Assembly: GCA_032622095.1 (NCBI GenBank)
Contig: CP136069.1
Location: 101,088,278 to 101,152,277 of the forward strand
Direction: 5' to 3'
DNA: 64,000 nt
Origin: Siphonodentalium dalli
Taxonomy: Eukaryota > Mollusca > Scaphopoda > Gadilida > Siphonodentaliidae
The translations under genes and the position numbers were made by a program. The number at the start of each line of letters is the position of its first letter. Positions within the stretch are counted from its first letter, which is position 1. A model generated the notes under the pieces. That model saw only the letters and a program-made list of their open reading frames with translations. It was not told the origin of the DNA and did no database searches. Positions 19,899-31,829 of this stretch are shown here, piece by piece.

Positions 19899-20960
19899 TT
19901 ATGGTAAAATGTCTTTAATATATATATGCATCATCCCCATTGAGAACGGTAATGTTCTCCGGCCAAAAATGCCGTTGTCTCCCCTCCCCGGAGAAACTAC
20001 GCACAGACCTCCGAGGTCCATCACGGGCGATGCCAACTTCCGCTCATTTATTTCCTTTTCAATGAGTGGCCAAAATGGTGCTGACTTCCAAATCGGAAAT
20101 ACGAAAGTGGCCTCACAGTTATCTCTGTGAACTTTTCTCAGAACTTCAGTTACTTTTTTCGGAGGCGCATGGAACAATCCAGTTGTTTTCCCCGCTCCAA
20201 CTTTGTTTCATTGCGTCCACACCCTCTGTACCCGGACACCACCACCTGGAGTTGAACATATTCAACTGCGCTTTATAATCTGTTGTAAATATGTCTACCG
20301 AATGAGGGCCCCAAACATTATCTAGCTTCCTGAAAATGTTTTCAGAAATTTTCCAATCATCAGAGTCAAATCTGCGACTCAGTGCGTCCGCGCGCTCTCG
20401 TTGAATTCCCTGGGAATCCATTCGGGTACCAATGCGATTCTGTGCTCAGAGCATGTCGCGTCTATATCGATTGCAACCCTGTGTAAATGCTCTTTATTTG
20501 CTACCCTTTTTTATCACGCTCACTGTGGCTTTGTTATCTGTATATAACTTGTATGTCCCGCCTGACATTATCTCCACTTTCGATTTGCAAAATCGGTTCA
20601 CGGCTTCTAACTCTCTCCACGTAGAGCTTCTGTCAGCTTCGGAAGCTGACCAGGTCCCGAAGACCTCTAGGCCCGGGGCCTCATTTAGAAAAGCATTGTT
20701 ATGCGATTCACCAGCACCTGATGCTATCTTTGGGCGTCGTGAACGCCCTTTGCGGCCTTGGGCTACACGATTTAGCACTTCTTCCGATCGCTTTGCAATA
20801 CATGCACTGTGCTGTGTGTATGCATCCATGTTTTCGGAACAAACTGATTCTAAAATGAATAGTGTAAACGCTACCCGCGATCAAGTCGCGCTCTGACTTA
20901 AGCAAGTCCTGATCATTCACGCTTTCGATATTTCTCGCACAATACTCGAGTTCTCGTCGC
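19899..20960 (-). pseudogene. RNase H and downstream block of the DIRS/Ngaro-like element
   Basis: From high to low coordinates: SWNASVHISEDARRELEYC (about 20990), then the RNase H core GTWSASEADRSSTWRELEAV with LYTDNKATVSVIKKGS (20494-20650). TDN carries a conserved acidic residue. Next come RERADALSRRFDSDDW (about 20390), VWGPHSVDIFTTDYKAQLN and FNSRWWCPGTEGVDA (about 20230-20330), and ATFVFPIWKSAPFWP (about 20070-20115). The last blocks characterise DIRS-order RNase H extensions. Frame changes near 20800, 20450 and 20160 make it a pseudogene. Confidence 0.82.
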
Positions 20961-22470
20961 GCATCTTCGCTTATGTGCACCGATGCATTCCAACTCGTTT
21001 TATCGGACAAACATATATATGTAAAAATCGGGGTTTTAAACCAATTTGTGCGTTTATTGCACCGTTCGTGGACGACAATCGGCCTAAAATGCCTGCCAAA
21101 GCTCTAGCGGAAACTTTGCCACTATTAGAGCTATATATAATGGGGTTACTCAACTTGTTTAATGCTCCGCAAAAAACCTCAATTCTCTCGTGAGAAACGC
21201 TCACTGTACCGGTTTTGAAATCCCACTCTAAGCCCAGCCATATGATGTTTTGGGTAGGAATCCAATGCGATTTTTCTACCGAAAATACATAACCGAACTT
21301 TCTAATATCGTTTTGTATTCGCTTGCTTAAAGTTAACGCCGCGTCGAAATCGGACGGGCCCGCTAATCCGTCGTCTAAATACATAACTACTTTGCAACCG
21401 TCGCTTCTCCATGATTCCAACATATAACTCTGGTAATTTTAGTGAATAACTGGGCTGCACTCGAAATTCCGAAAGGCAAAACATTAAAAACAAAATATCT
21501 ACATATATACTGCCCTTCATATATCCAGCTGAAACCCTAGTACTTTGTGTACATCGGATCTATACAAATATGATGCTATGCAGATTCTAAATAAAAATCG
21601 AACACGTAATCATTAATTTCAAATATTTGCCTTGCGACCTCCAGACGGAATTTATAGCAACCACCAAGGGTGCTTATACCTAAGGCAGGTGAATGACGTC
21701 ATATATATTTTTCAATATTGATCAGTGATTTTTTAGATCGCGGGTATGTATTTTGGAGAAATTATCACGTGACTTCCGGTTAGCAACATTGTGGAGATTG
21801 CAAAAAACGCAGAATTGGGAATGAAGCATCGCGATGAAAATGAAAGTAACTAATTCACAACTTACGAAGAATTCACACAAGTGATTTAGGTCTATTAATT
21901 TCAATTAGACCAATTTCTTTGGTTAGCTTAATGAAAACGAAAAATAAAGACGTCATGATACGGTTTCTGACGTCATTTTGGGTTTGTGGGCCAGAATCTA
22001 GACAATATTGCACAATCCACGACACGTCTTGTCAAGTTGGCATGTCATCTCCGTCGTGATCACTGCGTGATGTTACATAAATTATTCTTAGCGCTATGTC
22101 ACCGATAAAAGGCAAATTTTCGGCACAGCATGTGTGGTTGCTCCACTACGTGCCACGTACGATTAATATTATTTTGCAAGATGCTCGTTGAGATGCCTAC
22201 AGTCTAAGACTAATAATTTCTTGCCATTTCTGTTTATGGCAACTGTTAATGGGTTGACAACTGTCGGTATATAATCAACTACAGAAACACAACCTTTATC
22301 TACTAATGTTTTGATTGCCTGATTTACAAAATCAGCGTTATCCCGAGAAGATTTGTTATTATCCAAAACTTTGGCTGTTGGCTCATCAACAAAAGGTAAA
22401 CGGTACCCACTTTTTATGACAGAAATTATGTAATCTGAAGCCCCTGCTTTCTCCCAAATTTTTACACAAC
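20961..22470 (-). pseudogene. Reverse transcriptase of the DIRS/Ngaro-like element (interrupted)
   Basis: The upstream part (22470-22169) reads GEKAGASDYIISVIKSGYRL, then NNKSSRDNADFVNQAIKTLV and VVNPLTVAINRNGKKLLVLD, ending CRHLNEHLAK. About 500 bp of unrelated sequence follows (22165-21660). RT resumes with FEINDYVFDFYLESA, a stop, and CIDPMYTKYLGFQLDI. Then comes YFVFNVLPFGISSAAQLFTK and, after a frameshift near 21425, VVMYLDDGLAGPSDFD with the YxDD active site (about 21375). WLGLEWDFKTGTVS and the thumb-like RALAGILGRLSS follow. The last frame is open from 21423 to 20971. At least one frameshift, two stops and one insertion are seen. Confidence 0.85.
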
Positions 22471-22499
22471 CCTTTATATCTCACATGCTAGTAATTTGC

Positions 22500-23345
22500 T
22501 TGTGGTGAACGTTTTGTTGTATAAGCCCACATGACTCTACGCATTGAGCTTCTTTCCCCGACAGCCCCTCCGACCATAGACCCTAAAGAATTAAAACTAA
22601 TACTTATCTTAGGTCTCTATGGCCCTATGAGGCCTCTTTTTGGACACTCGAATTTTGTATATCAAATATGTTTATTCTCATTAAACCATATACAACAAGA
22701 GGTGTGCACTCGAGTGCTAGCATACCCCCACCGTGGCAAATTCAACCCTCATTATCCGTAAACCCAACAAAAAAGACTTTTAACTTTAAAGAAAAATTCG
22801 GACTAATAATATCGATATGGTGTCACAAGAAGCTTGTACAGAAAAAATTATTCAAATTGGTTCATATTTGTTAAAGTTATTAAGTCAGACAAAATTTTCT
22901 AAGTCCAAATAAGTCGAAAATGAAGTGTAATATTACGAAAAACAGTTTGAGCCAATCCCTAGCCGCATCATGTAGAGAGGGTATTGTGAGAAGCATGTAT
23001 ACCAAAAATTATTGATATCGGTTCATATTTGTTAAAGTTATTAAGTCGGACAGAATTTTCTAAGTCAAAATAAGTCGAAAATGAGGCGTAACTTGAAAAA
23101 AAAAGTCTGACCGAACCGCAATTAGCATCATGCGGAGAGATCGTCCTAAGGAGATTGCATACAAAAGCATACAAAAAATTATTGAAATCGGTTCATAGTT
23201 GTTCGAGTTATGAGGTCGGACGGACGGACAGACATACGGAGGGAGAAAGCGTGACGGACGGACGGATGGATGGACGGGCGGACGGACAGACGGACGCAGT
23301 CAATCCAGTATACCCCCCATTTTCTTAGAAAGTGGGGGTATAAAT
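22500..23345 (-). repeat. Dispersed repeat with a GACG microsatellite
   Basis: On the minus strand it begins near 23345 with TATACCCCCACTTTCT..AATGGGGGGTATACTGGATT, then (CCGT)n-type sequence, then a ~115-bp unit repeated at least three times (ATTGAAATCGGTTCATA..GTTATTAAGTCGGACAGAATT, seen near 22845, 23015 and 23185). A relative in plus orientation starts at 32452. No ORF. The low-coordinate boundary is uncertain. Confidence 0.6.
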
Positions 23346-23555
23346 ACAGTATTTGTGAGAACATAATAAAGTGAAATACATATAATTAAACATCTATTAA
23401 TAATCCCGACGTGTTAGGTATCTCGAGGTGTATGGTGATTTTTCGTCATTTGGCTGCATAACTTTGTCCGTATTATACATTGGGAGAGACTGTCAAAGTC
23501 ACACATCAAGCCAGTCTGATCCTAATATGGGAGAAACTTTTGATATAATATCCAT

Positions 23556-23632
23556 ATATATATATATATATACATACATACACATATACATACATATATC
23601 TATATCCACATATATATCTATACATATATAGC
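23556..23632. repeat. ATAT/ATAC microsatellite
   Basis: An uninterrupted (TA)n run followed by ATACATACATACACATATAC and TATATCTATATC variants. Simple sequence only. Confidence 0.9.
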
Positions 23633-24698
23633 CTTTCGTAAATATGAGAACGCGATAAAGATTATCAGAAGATATCGACCATACATCAACAGATGCACTT
23701 TGAAGTTCATATGTACGAGTTACTCGTACTTGTATATACACTTGACTTTGAAATATCAAAGGAAAAGCTTGCTCGCACAGTTGAAGCCAGTTTTAGAAAC
23801 TCAACAAAAGAGCAGCTTGAAACGCATTGATGAAGTGGAGTGGCAGACTAATGGTTTTGTTCCCATTCCAGTCTTGACATCCGATCGAACTCATCTCGAG
23901 TTGGCAATTCGTGTTAACTTCCTTATCTGTCAATGACCACCGGAAACTACGCTGGAATTTCCGTGATAGTCCCACTGGGGAACACGGACCACCTGAATCG
24001 TCCTTGGACATCAAAGAGAGATCATTTCAAAAGAACGCTACTGGAAAGTTTACAAGCGTTTTAGTCGCTCAGTTTTTATGATCGATTTTTAGAGAGTTAA
24101 ACATTTAACAATGGCAACCTGTTGTTGCCCACGGATATATGTTATGATATCCAAACACTGTGTACATCGGCTTTCAAGATCTGACTTTGATGCCCGTTAC
24201 AAAAACACTGCTGGGTTGGAAAAATGTTATGATTCACGAGTGCTTTGGTCGGTCAAATCAATGCATCTTTGGGATGGGTGTGAGCACCTTTACTGTTGGG
24301 AGAAAATAAAACACCACTTCTTAGCGTCGGATTTCCCAACGCAAACAACATCGAACTGAAGTATTTATCTGACGAAACTTCGCAATTCTACACCGTGACT
24401 TGTCATATATATAATTATTGTAACAAATGTTAGATTAATGAAATTTAGAAATGCAGAGAATTGTATCTAAGAAAATTCCACTGAAAGCGCTATAGGCCAA
24501 AATTAATGTATTGGGCAGTGCAAGGTCAAAACTGGTACTATAGGACCTATACATCACTGGAAAGCCCGTTCGAAATGTATATCGTAAGGAAATGTAATAT
24601 ATGTGTGTCATTATGTGATGTTGATTAGACTTATATTATTATATCCTTATTTCCTCAACACAGTCATGGTTGCTCAATCGACCACACCCACTGAGACC
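23633..24698. other. No recognisable gene
   Basis: Two short ORFs (23700-23936 and 24111-24359, plus) have no family signature or repeated support. No tandem or inverted structure is seen. Confidence 0.45.
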
Positions 24699-25219
24699 TA
24701 TATATGTTACAGTAAATCAGTGAAATTAGATGTCACAATAGCCTAACATGTAAAAACAAGTATATGATGACTTTGTATTGAGCTAAGTGAAAATCATTCG
24801 TGCTTCTGTTTTTGTCGACAAAAAAGTTCAACCCGGCCGTTGAGAAAAACCTTTTTTAAACTGTAGTTTGAACACATTAAGTCAATTATTTTAAAATCGA
24901 GAAAAACAGGAACATTGATGATGATTTATCTTAGCATCAAACGTCTTATTGTATAAATGTTGATTGTGTTTGTAATATGACTATAATTTCTATGTATTCC
25001 ATAACTTGTTTGCAATAACAAAAATTTAAACTTTAACTTGGTTGTCCTTCAGTAATTTCATGAAATCCCTGGCGCCTAAAATCAGTAATTACGCGAAATC
25101 CCTGAATTTTCTAGTAATTTCATTAAATCCCTACTCAGATCAGGGATTTCACGAATTTACTAAACGATTCAAGGATTTCGCGTAATTACTAATTTCACTG
25201 ATTTACTGTAACATATATA
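24699..25219. mobile_element. 521-bp element with a perfect 31-bp terminal inverted repeat
   Basis: 24699-24729 and 25189-25219 are exact reverse complements containing GTTACAGTAAATCAGTG and ending in TATATA. The last ~180 bp holds several head-to-head versions of a related motif, GTAATT.CG.GAAATCCCTGA: near 25050, 25085 and 25110 forward, and near 25140 and 25170 inverted. No ORF. Likely TA target site. It looks like a non-autonomous DNA transposon with a reiterated subterminal motif. Confidence 0.82.
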
Positions 25220-25319
25220 CAGCTAACCTAGATATGGGGGCTCCGTTATTTTCTGGAAAACGTTGTTTACCAAGAATATTTTGCCACATACTTAGCTCAA
25301 TTTGGCGAAGTTAAGTTTG

Positions 25320-25740
25320 AGCATATTGCCATCGGATGCATGGTGTCCGTCATCCGTGCGTCTGTCGACAAATTCATTTTGGTACACCCTACAGGCTACG
25401 TGCCACATCTCTGGTCCGATCGTCGCCAAACGGTATATGCATGGATCTTTCGGACGACATCTAGATGGGAGCCATCGATTTTTTCCCGAAATATGTTAAA
25501 AACATGGCCATCAGCATCCATCTTGGATTTCACATTTGAATTCATCGGCACACCCTGCAGACCACATTTATCCTATCGGAGAATTGTTTTGAAATTTTAC
25601 AGGCATGGTTATGATCACCTCTAATTGGGAGCTATCGAATTTGAACGATTTTCGGTGAAAACCATGGCCACCGGCAGCCATCTTGGATTTTACTTACCCA
25701 TACATTTCAAAATGGAATACTCTTCATTCAAATAAATTTT
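25320..25740. repeat. ~158-bp repeat with GCCATCTTGGATTT, about two units
   Basis: ATGGCCATCAGCATCCATCT at 25505 and ATGGCCACCGGCAGCCATCT at 25663 are 158 bp apart, each followed by TTGGATTT and by GGGAGC.ATCGA..TTT. The same unit is found at 31850-32370. No further feature is called from 25741 to 26220. Confidence 0.65.
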
Positions 25741-26219
25741 CTTGATTTCACCGGTCGCTTATCTGATAACAACATCTCCAGTATGTACAAAACATATACT
25801 GACCGCTATAACAATCTCAAACCACAGAGCTTGCACAACGATCATACAAAAACGATCAATGATATACAGCCAGCCATTACGATGCAACAGGATCAGCCCA
25901 GACCGAGTGCAACGCATGGCTCACGCTGTCATAGGCAAATGGACAATTTTTTTCTCTCGAAAATGTCAAAACATTGGACATAACTATATAAATGTTAGAT
26001 GTTAAATAAAACAAAAATGTTCATTAATTGTGAAACCAGAAAATGAGGATTTAATTTGGCCACAACTATTTTAATTTGACAAAAATAAAAATCAGAATTG
26101 GCCAAAAGATTTCAACAACTTGGTGAATTGCGGTTCTACTTTCCAGACACTTGGCTGTGGCAATAAAATAATAAACTACTCAGCTACTCGAACAAGCCGC
26201 TTCGCTCGGAAACATAACC

Positions 26220-27560
26220 TATTGTTATCCATCCCTTAACTAACACCATTTCCGATTGGGCAAAAGCCGCCACGTGATAGTCCTGGAAAAAGTCATATTG
26301 GACTACCGACTGTACAATAGCACTTTTTTTTATTGGGACTCCGTGACGTCACGAATTAACTCAATTGCGAAATGAATCGGTGAAATTGTGTTGCGCGCGC
26401 AACTCTGATGGATTTTAGCAGACGTTTCACTTCCGCATTGAGTTTTTTTTTCTCACTTCCGTGTTTACTTTTCCAAATCATGCTTTTTTATGATCAAAAT
26501 ACAGGTTTTTATAGAGAATTAAGTGCCGACAAATGCCAAAAATAACCACAAAAGATTTATTCCCAAAATTTGGATAAACATACAGATGGATAATAAAAAT
26601 GTCATTATACAATGTTGTGTACAGTATGAGTTTTTCTTGTACTCGTCCAGGTTGTGGTGAAAAGTTATATTGGACTCGACACTGGCGTGATGGGGGGGGG
26701 GGTGGGTGGGATCTCATTAGACTGCTTATTAGTTATGTGGGCAGTAGCCTCTATACGGGCGCCTGTGGCGCATAAGATACTATGGGTGGCGGGATGGGGG
26801 GGGGGGGGGTGGGTGGGATCTCATTAGACTGCTTATTAGTTATGTGGGCAGTAGCCTCTATACGGGCGCCTGTGGCGCATAAGATACTATGGGTGGCGGG
26901 ATGGGGGGGGGGGGGGGGTGGGGGGGATCTCATTAGACTGCTTATTATACAATGTTGTGTACAATATGACTTTTCATCACAACTTGGACTCGTACAAGAA
27001 AAACTCATACTGTACACAACATTGTATAATAACTTTATATTATCATCCATCCCTTAACTAACACTATTTCTGATTGGACAAAAGCCGCCACGTGATAATC
27101 CGGAAAAAGTCACATTGGACACCCGAATGTCATACTGGACTCCCAAATGTGCAATATGACTTTTTTATCGGGATTCCGTGACGTCACAAATTAACTCTTT
27201 TGCGAAATGAATCGGTCAAATTGGGTGCGCGCGCAACACTGGTGGATTTGGCAGACGTTTCACTTCCGCATTGAGTTTTTTTCCACTTACTGTTCCAAAT
27301 CATGCTTTCTGGTGATCAAATGCAGGCTGTTATAGAGAATTAAGTGCCGACAAATAGCAAAAATAACCACTACAATTTTATTCCCAACATTTTGATAAAT
27401 ATACAGATGGATAATAAAAATATCATTATACAATGTTGTCTACAGTATGTGTTTTTCTTGTATTCGTCCAGGTTGTGGTGAAAAGTCATACTGGATATGA
27501 CTTTTCACCACAACCTGGACGAGTACAAGAAAAACACATACTGCAGAAAACATTATATAG
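26220..27560. repeat. Duplicated cassette with poly-G minisatellite and inverted segments
   Basis: 26225-26690 and 27045-27490 are diverged copies. Both contain CATCCCTTAACTAACAC, AAAAGCCGCCACGTGATA, CCGTGACGTCAC, TGCGCGCGCAAC, GACGTTTCACTTCCGCATT and TATACAATGTTGTG in the same order. Each ends in GTCCAGGTTGTGGTGAAAAG, followed by an inverted copy of that segment (26945-27010 and 27495-27545). Between them a ~115-bp unit (GATCTCATTAGACTGCTTAT to GATACTATGGGTGGCGGGAT plus a G run) repeats about 2.3 times at 26690-26940. No coding sequence is supported. Confidence 0.75.
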
Positions 27561-29140
27561 TTAATGAATGGCTTGGAGTTGACTATGCCAAAATAGTGGT
27601 CCGAGAGCGGGGGGGGGGGGGGGGGTCGGAAAAAAAACTACAGGATACAAGCTCCGGGTGGGTAGGTGTCCACGAGCCCGGAATGCAATTTTTTTCCAAA
27701 ATCATTTCTAAGACAAATTACAGCTTCAAAATGAATTGAAACAATCAGATTCATATAGTAGTGCATGCTATAGCCTTATACAAGTCAGGGGGCTCTATAT
27801 TTTAATTTTTCCCCCACAATTTCTCCCTTTAACAGTTGAAACCATGGGGTGGGTCCGGTTTTGGTCGAGGAAAAAAATTGCAATGAAAAAAAAAATCCAT
27901 TCTCATCTTTTATCATAGTTTATCATGGCTTTTTTAAACTTATTATACATAGAGGATACCTGCATGTTTTGAGTGAATACCGGAAGTATCTCATGAGTGG
28001 TCACAGTGAGATACTGGAATCATCACGAGTGGCCTAAAAGGCCACGAGTGATGATTCCAGTATCTCACTGTGACCACGAATGAGGTAATTCCGGTATTCA
28101 CTCAAATTACAAAGGTTTTCTTTTTATTATATGCGCTATTTACTAAAATAGATCGAGGAATTAATTCAAAATCGAACTGATTCCGATTCACATCGGCAAT
28201 ACAATTTCTGCACAACAAACAGAGAGACCACGTGGTTCAAAAAAATACTGTGGATAATTCAGAATACACATGCTTCAAATGAGAGTAATATATCAGATAA
28301 CTTTATTTCAAATATACCAACTTACTTGCTTGTGTACTATTAGCAATGTGGCATTGCATTTCTGTCACTTATTGACACAAAATCGTATTTGAACAGTGAT
28401 TGGAGCATTAACAGGCTCCAGATTCAATCTCAGAGCATTTAATTTTCAAAATTTTCCGGGGGAGGCCCCCCCCCCCTTAGGCATCTCCTGCTGGGATACT
28501 ACTCGCCTCGACATTTTATAGGAGAGCTACTCGCCACTCGCCTAGAATGATTTTAAGGTGAGCTCCTCATTGCTCACCAGTGATTTCCCACATGGAGAGG
28601 ACTGGAACTGTGTTTATTTAATCAAATTGATGGTGTTTTTACTTTACACATGCACATATTTTAACCTATTGCTAATAAGGGACACAACTATCCTGTTAAA
28701 GTGGGTATTTTACCTTTATAACCATAAATATTTGGGTTTTTAAAGGTTTTGTCACTGGTTTTGTTGGCATATTTTTCAGCCATGTGCTTTGTTTGTTTAT
28801 TTTTTGTGTGTGTACTTGATCAGCGTTCTCTCAGTTCCTGTGCAGACACAATGAGAGACCCTTACCCTGCCAATAACACATTATTTAGTAGAATTTACAA
28901 GATTTTCATCAATTTTGGGAGTGTGTGTCCCAGACATGTGTGGAAAAAACTTACGCTCCCGGGGTGGTGGGTCCCCAAAACTGAAAAACACAAAATTTCC
29001 ACCTTGTATCCGTAATTGTTTCCTGACCCCCCCCCCCCCCCCTGCCGAGAGGAGGTATAGTCCACGAGCCACAGGCGAGTGTACTTTTCCTCCTCTCGGA
29101 CCACTATTTTGGCACAGTCAACGACAAGACATTCATTATT
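27560..29140. repeat. Inverted pair flanking a hairpin
   Basis: 27575-27700 (TGCCAAAATAGTGGTCCGAG, a long G run, then TACAGGATACAAG) is matched in inverted orientation by 28955-29125 (GGACCACTATTTTGGCACAG, a long C run, then TTGTATCCGTAATTG). The arms are 130-170 bp and diverged. The 1.25 kb between them contains the hairpin at 27968-28106 and another C run at 28468. No gene is recognised inside. Confidence 0.65.
27968..28106. repeat. 139-bp near-perfect hairpin (foldback)
   Basis: The left arm, starting TTTGAGTGAATACCGGAAGT, and the right arm, ending CCGGTATTCACTCAAA, are complementary through GTCACAGTGAGATACTGGAA and ATCACGAGTGGCCT. The centre is near 28037. Only a few mismatches occur. 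Size and structure fit a short foldback element. Confidence 0.9.
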
Positions 29141-29991
29141 TATTATATTCTATCGAACGTTGGTGCCAATTCTCACACTATTTATGTGACACATTTTTAA
29201 TTACCGTGAATTTTGGAAATCGGTCTCCGATTTTACAATTTACGGCAATCTTTTGACGATGGCAGGGGAGCATAACTATGTTAATAGTTACATCTAACAA
29301 CATCTCTTCGTGATTCATGCATTTATTTCTATAAATACGTCATTAGCAGACATTATGGCGAAATTTTAGAAGTTAACTTGCTTAACTTCGATTAAAACGG
29401 AAAAGGAAGTTACAAATAACGTCCACTGGCATTAGGCAAAATTGGAACTGGCCGCTTGCCAAATAAACGGAGAAACAGTTAAATACATTGGATAGCTATG
29501 GCCGCACATTTGCAAGATCATTACAATTTAGCAATAAATCTAATGATATACCGATATTGCAACAAGTATCGTACAAGGTATTAGTTTAAGATTGGCCGTA
29601 TCTTCAGACGGTAACCCGATTTAGCGAAATGAGTTTGTTACTATAAATAGAAAAAGAATAGTAGGCATGTAGGAATCCTACTGGGGTACTATCGTAAATA
29701 GTACAGCAGTGTGCATCCAATCAGAATGCGAGAAATTCACGTGAGATATAATATTGTATAATAACTTGATATTCCATATATTCACACAACATCTGCGGAC
29801 TCTTTAAATCACGTGATTGACCATGTGCATACTACCGGGAAATACGTCTGTTGACTGGGAGATTCGTCTGTTAAACTGGAACTAATTATTCCCATTTATT
29901 CCTAAATATGTTTTAAATAGTTCCCTGGGTATAAAATAATAAATATGAGTCGACGACATCTGGCCGGAAACGCTTCTATCAAATGGTATTG

Positions 29992-30044
<53 letters not shown>

Positions 30045-31039
30045 CGATTTGTAACGATTTCCGAATGGAAAAATTATCATTACGCCCTCTTAGGGTGTTT
30101 ATTGGCAAGCATATCTGGCCATGTCGTAGGAGGTGATGGACTAAAGTGATTTAAAACGTACTCGGTATTTGCGTACTTGGATGGACTAAATATGATTAGA
30201 AACGTACGTACTCGGTATTTGCGTACCACGTAATGAAGATCGACAATTTTGGCCTCATTATTCTGCTTGCTATTTCATGCACTATTGAGACCACTATTTC
30301 AATAGAAATTAGAACAAATAAGAAAGAAAAGATACATGGCAATGCTAGGCGAAAAAGAAAAAAACAATTCAAATGGCGTATAAGAGAACCGAGAAACTAA
30401 CAATTTAGTGTACTTGCCGCGAGCTGGAAGCGCGTCAACATAACGTGTCAATCGCCAAGCGGCGTTCGTCACTTTTTTGGCAATGGGTGTGTGGTTATTG
30501 GTGTATCAATGCAATGGCCATTGCATGTTTGGCGATGAATCTTTCAACCAATTGGAACGTTTGTGCCCTTTATGAGCACATATCATACATATGGTGTGTA
30601 AATATTTCATAATTATCATAACTTTAGTTTGGCACCTCCGGTTTTTTAAATGTTTTCACATGCTTACTCACCAAGCGCACACTATACACACATGAAAACG
30701 GATTACATATAATCAACTACATAGCCGTAAAGGCCCGTTCCAAACGACGGATTTTTGTCGACTCGAATCTAATTGTATTAAATCCGTCGGTGATGCGACT
30801 GTGGTCAAGTTTGTTGCAGACGGACGCATCTTCGTCGCGTCGAATCTAATACATCGGTCGATTTATTTGAAGGTGGATTCCCGGTTAACGTCACAAAATG
30901 GTCACGTGTAGATATAGAGGCCTATATATACCGGTATGTTATACATATATATACTAAAATACAGTATAAATTATGTATATATATATAACCAATTCACAAT
31001 TGCCATATATGTGTATACCATGCATGTAAATACTGGTAT
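29141..31039. other. No recognisable gene; (TA)n at 29990-30038
   Basis: AT-rich sequence. A (TA)n microsatellite of about 40-48 bp starts near 29993. A GACGGATTT..AAATCCGTC stem lies near 30748-30790 within sequence resembling short invertebrate MITEs (GGCCCGTTCCAAACGACGG), but the ends were not resolved. No ORF is supported. Confidence 0.5.
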
Positions 31040-31620
31040 ACAAGAATTATTATAAATCAGAGACTACCACCCCTACCCCTTATAATAAGGAATACAGGAA
31101 TATATTAATTATTATAAATCATAGGCTAGCACCTATATCCTTTATTATAAGGAATACCGGTATCTATGAATTATTATAAATCATAGGATACCATCCATAC
31201 CCCTCATAATAAGTAATACCGGTTTATATGAATTATTATAAATCTGAGGCTACCACCCCTAACCCTTATAATAAGGAATACCGGTATATATAAATTATTA
31301 TAAATAATAGGCTACCACTCTGCCCCTTATAATACGTAATACCGGAATATATGAATTATTATTAATAAGAGGTTACCACCCCTATATCCCTCATAATAAG
31401 TAATTCTGGTGTATATGAATTATTATAAATCAGTGGTACCACACCTACCCCTTATACTAAGTAATACCGGTGTATATTAATTATTATACATCAGAGACTA
31501 CCACCCCTATTCCTTACAATAAGGAATATCGGTCTATATGAATTATTATAAATCAGTTGCTACAACCCCTACCCATTATACCGGTATATATGAATTATTA
31601 TAAATCATTGATACTATATC
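31040..31620. repeat. ~62-bp minisatellite, about nine units
   Basis: Successive units contain AATAAGGAATACCGGTATAT, then ATGAATTATTATAAATCA and GAGGCTACCACCCCTACCCC. Period is 59-66 bp and divergence roughly 10-20%. GGTA, GATA and TATT variants are scattered. No coding content. Confidence 0.9.
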
Positions 31621-31829
31621 CATTATAAGATGTGAGTCAGTGACATGACATGTTCGTTGAGAAATCAAACTACCAAAATAATTACAATTTGCACAATGTT
31701 ACCTGAGCAATGCTTATAGATATATCTGTCTTTATAACAAAGAGAGCGTGCGACAAATAACGTCATGTGGGTATTTCCGCAGATAAGGAGAACCCCCTCA
31801 TTATTATACCATTATCATATCATTTGCAT

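Larger units (their letters stand above)
18580..22490 (-). mobile_element. DIRS/Ngaro-like tyrosine-recombinase retrotransposon
   Basis: Reading down the minus strand from 22490, the order is RT, RNase H, a conserved RNase H-downstream block, then tyrosine recombinase, which is the pol order of DIRS-order elements. There is no LTR, aspartic protease or DDE integrase. No gag is recognised upstream; near 22490 the coding sequence gives way to another dispersed repeat, so the 5' end is missing. All reading frames are broken. It is AT-rich and clearly a different lineage from the GC-rich DIRS-like fragment at 4-5.5 kb. Confidence 0.85.

Noticed and set aside
18580-22490. LTR retrotransposon or retrovirus-like interpretation of the minus-strand pol element
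   Set aside because: There is a tyrosine recombinase instead of a DDE integrase, no protease, no LTR and no primer-binding site.
24111-24359. Cys-rich 82-codon ORF
   Set aside because: No signal peptide, no regular Cys spacing and no flanking gene structure.
31040-31620. CRISPR-like regular array
   Set aside because: Units are diverged contiguous tandem repeats without unique spacers, in a eukaryotic context.
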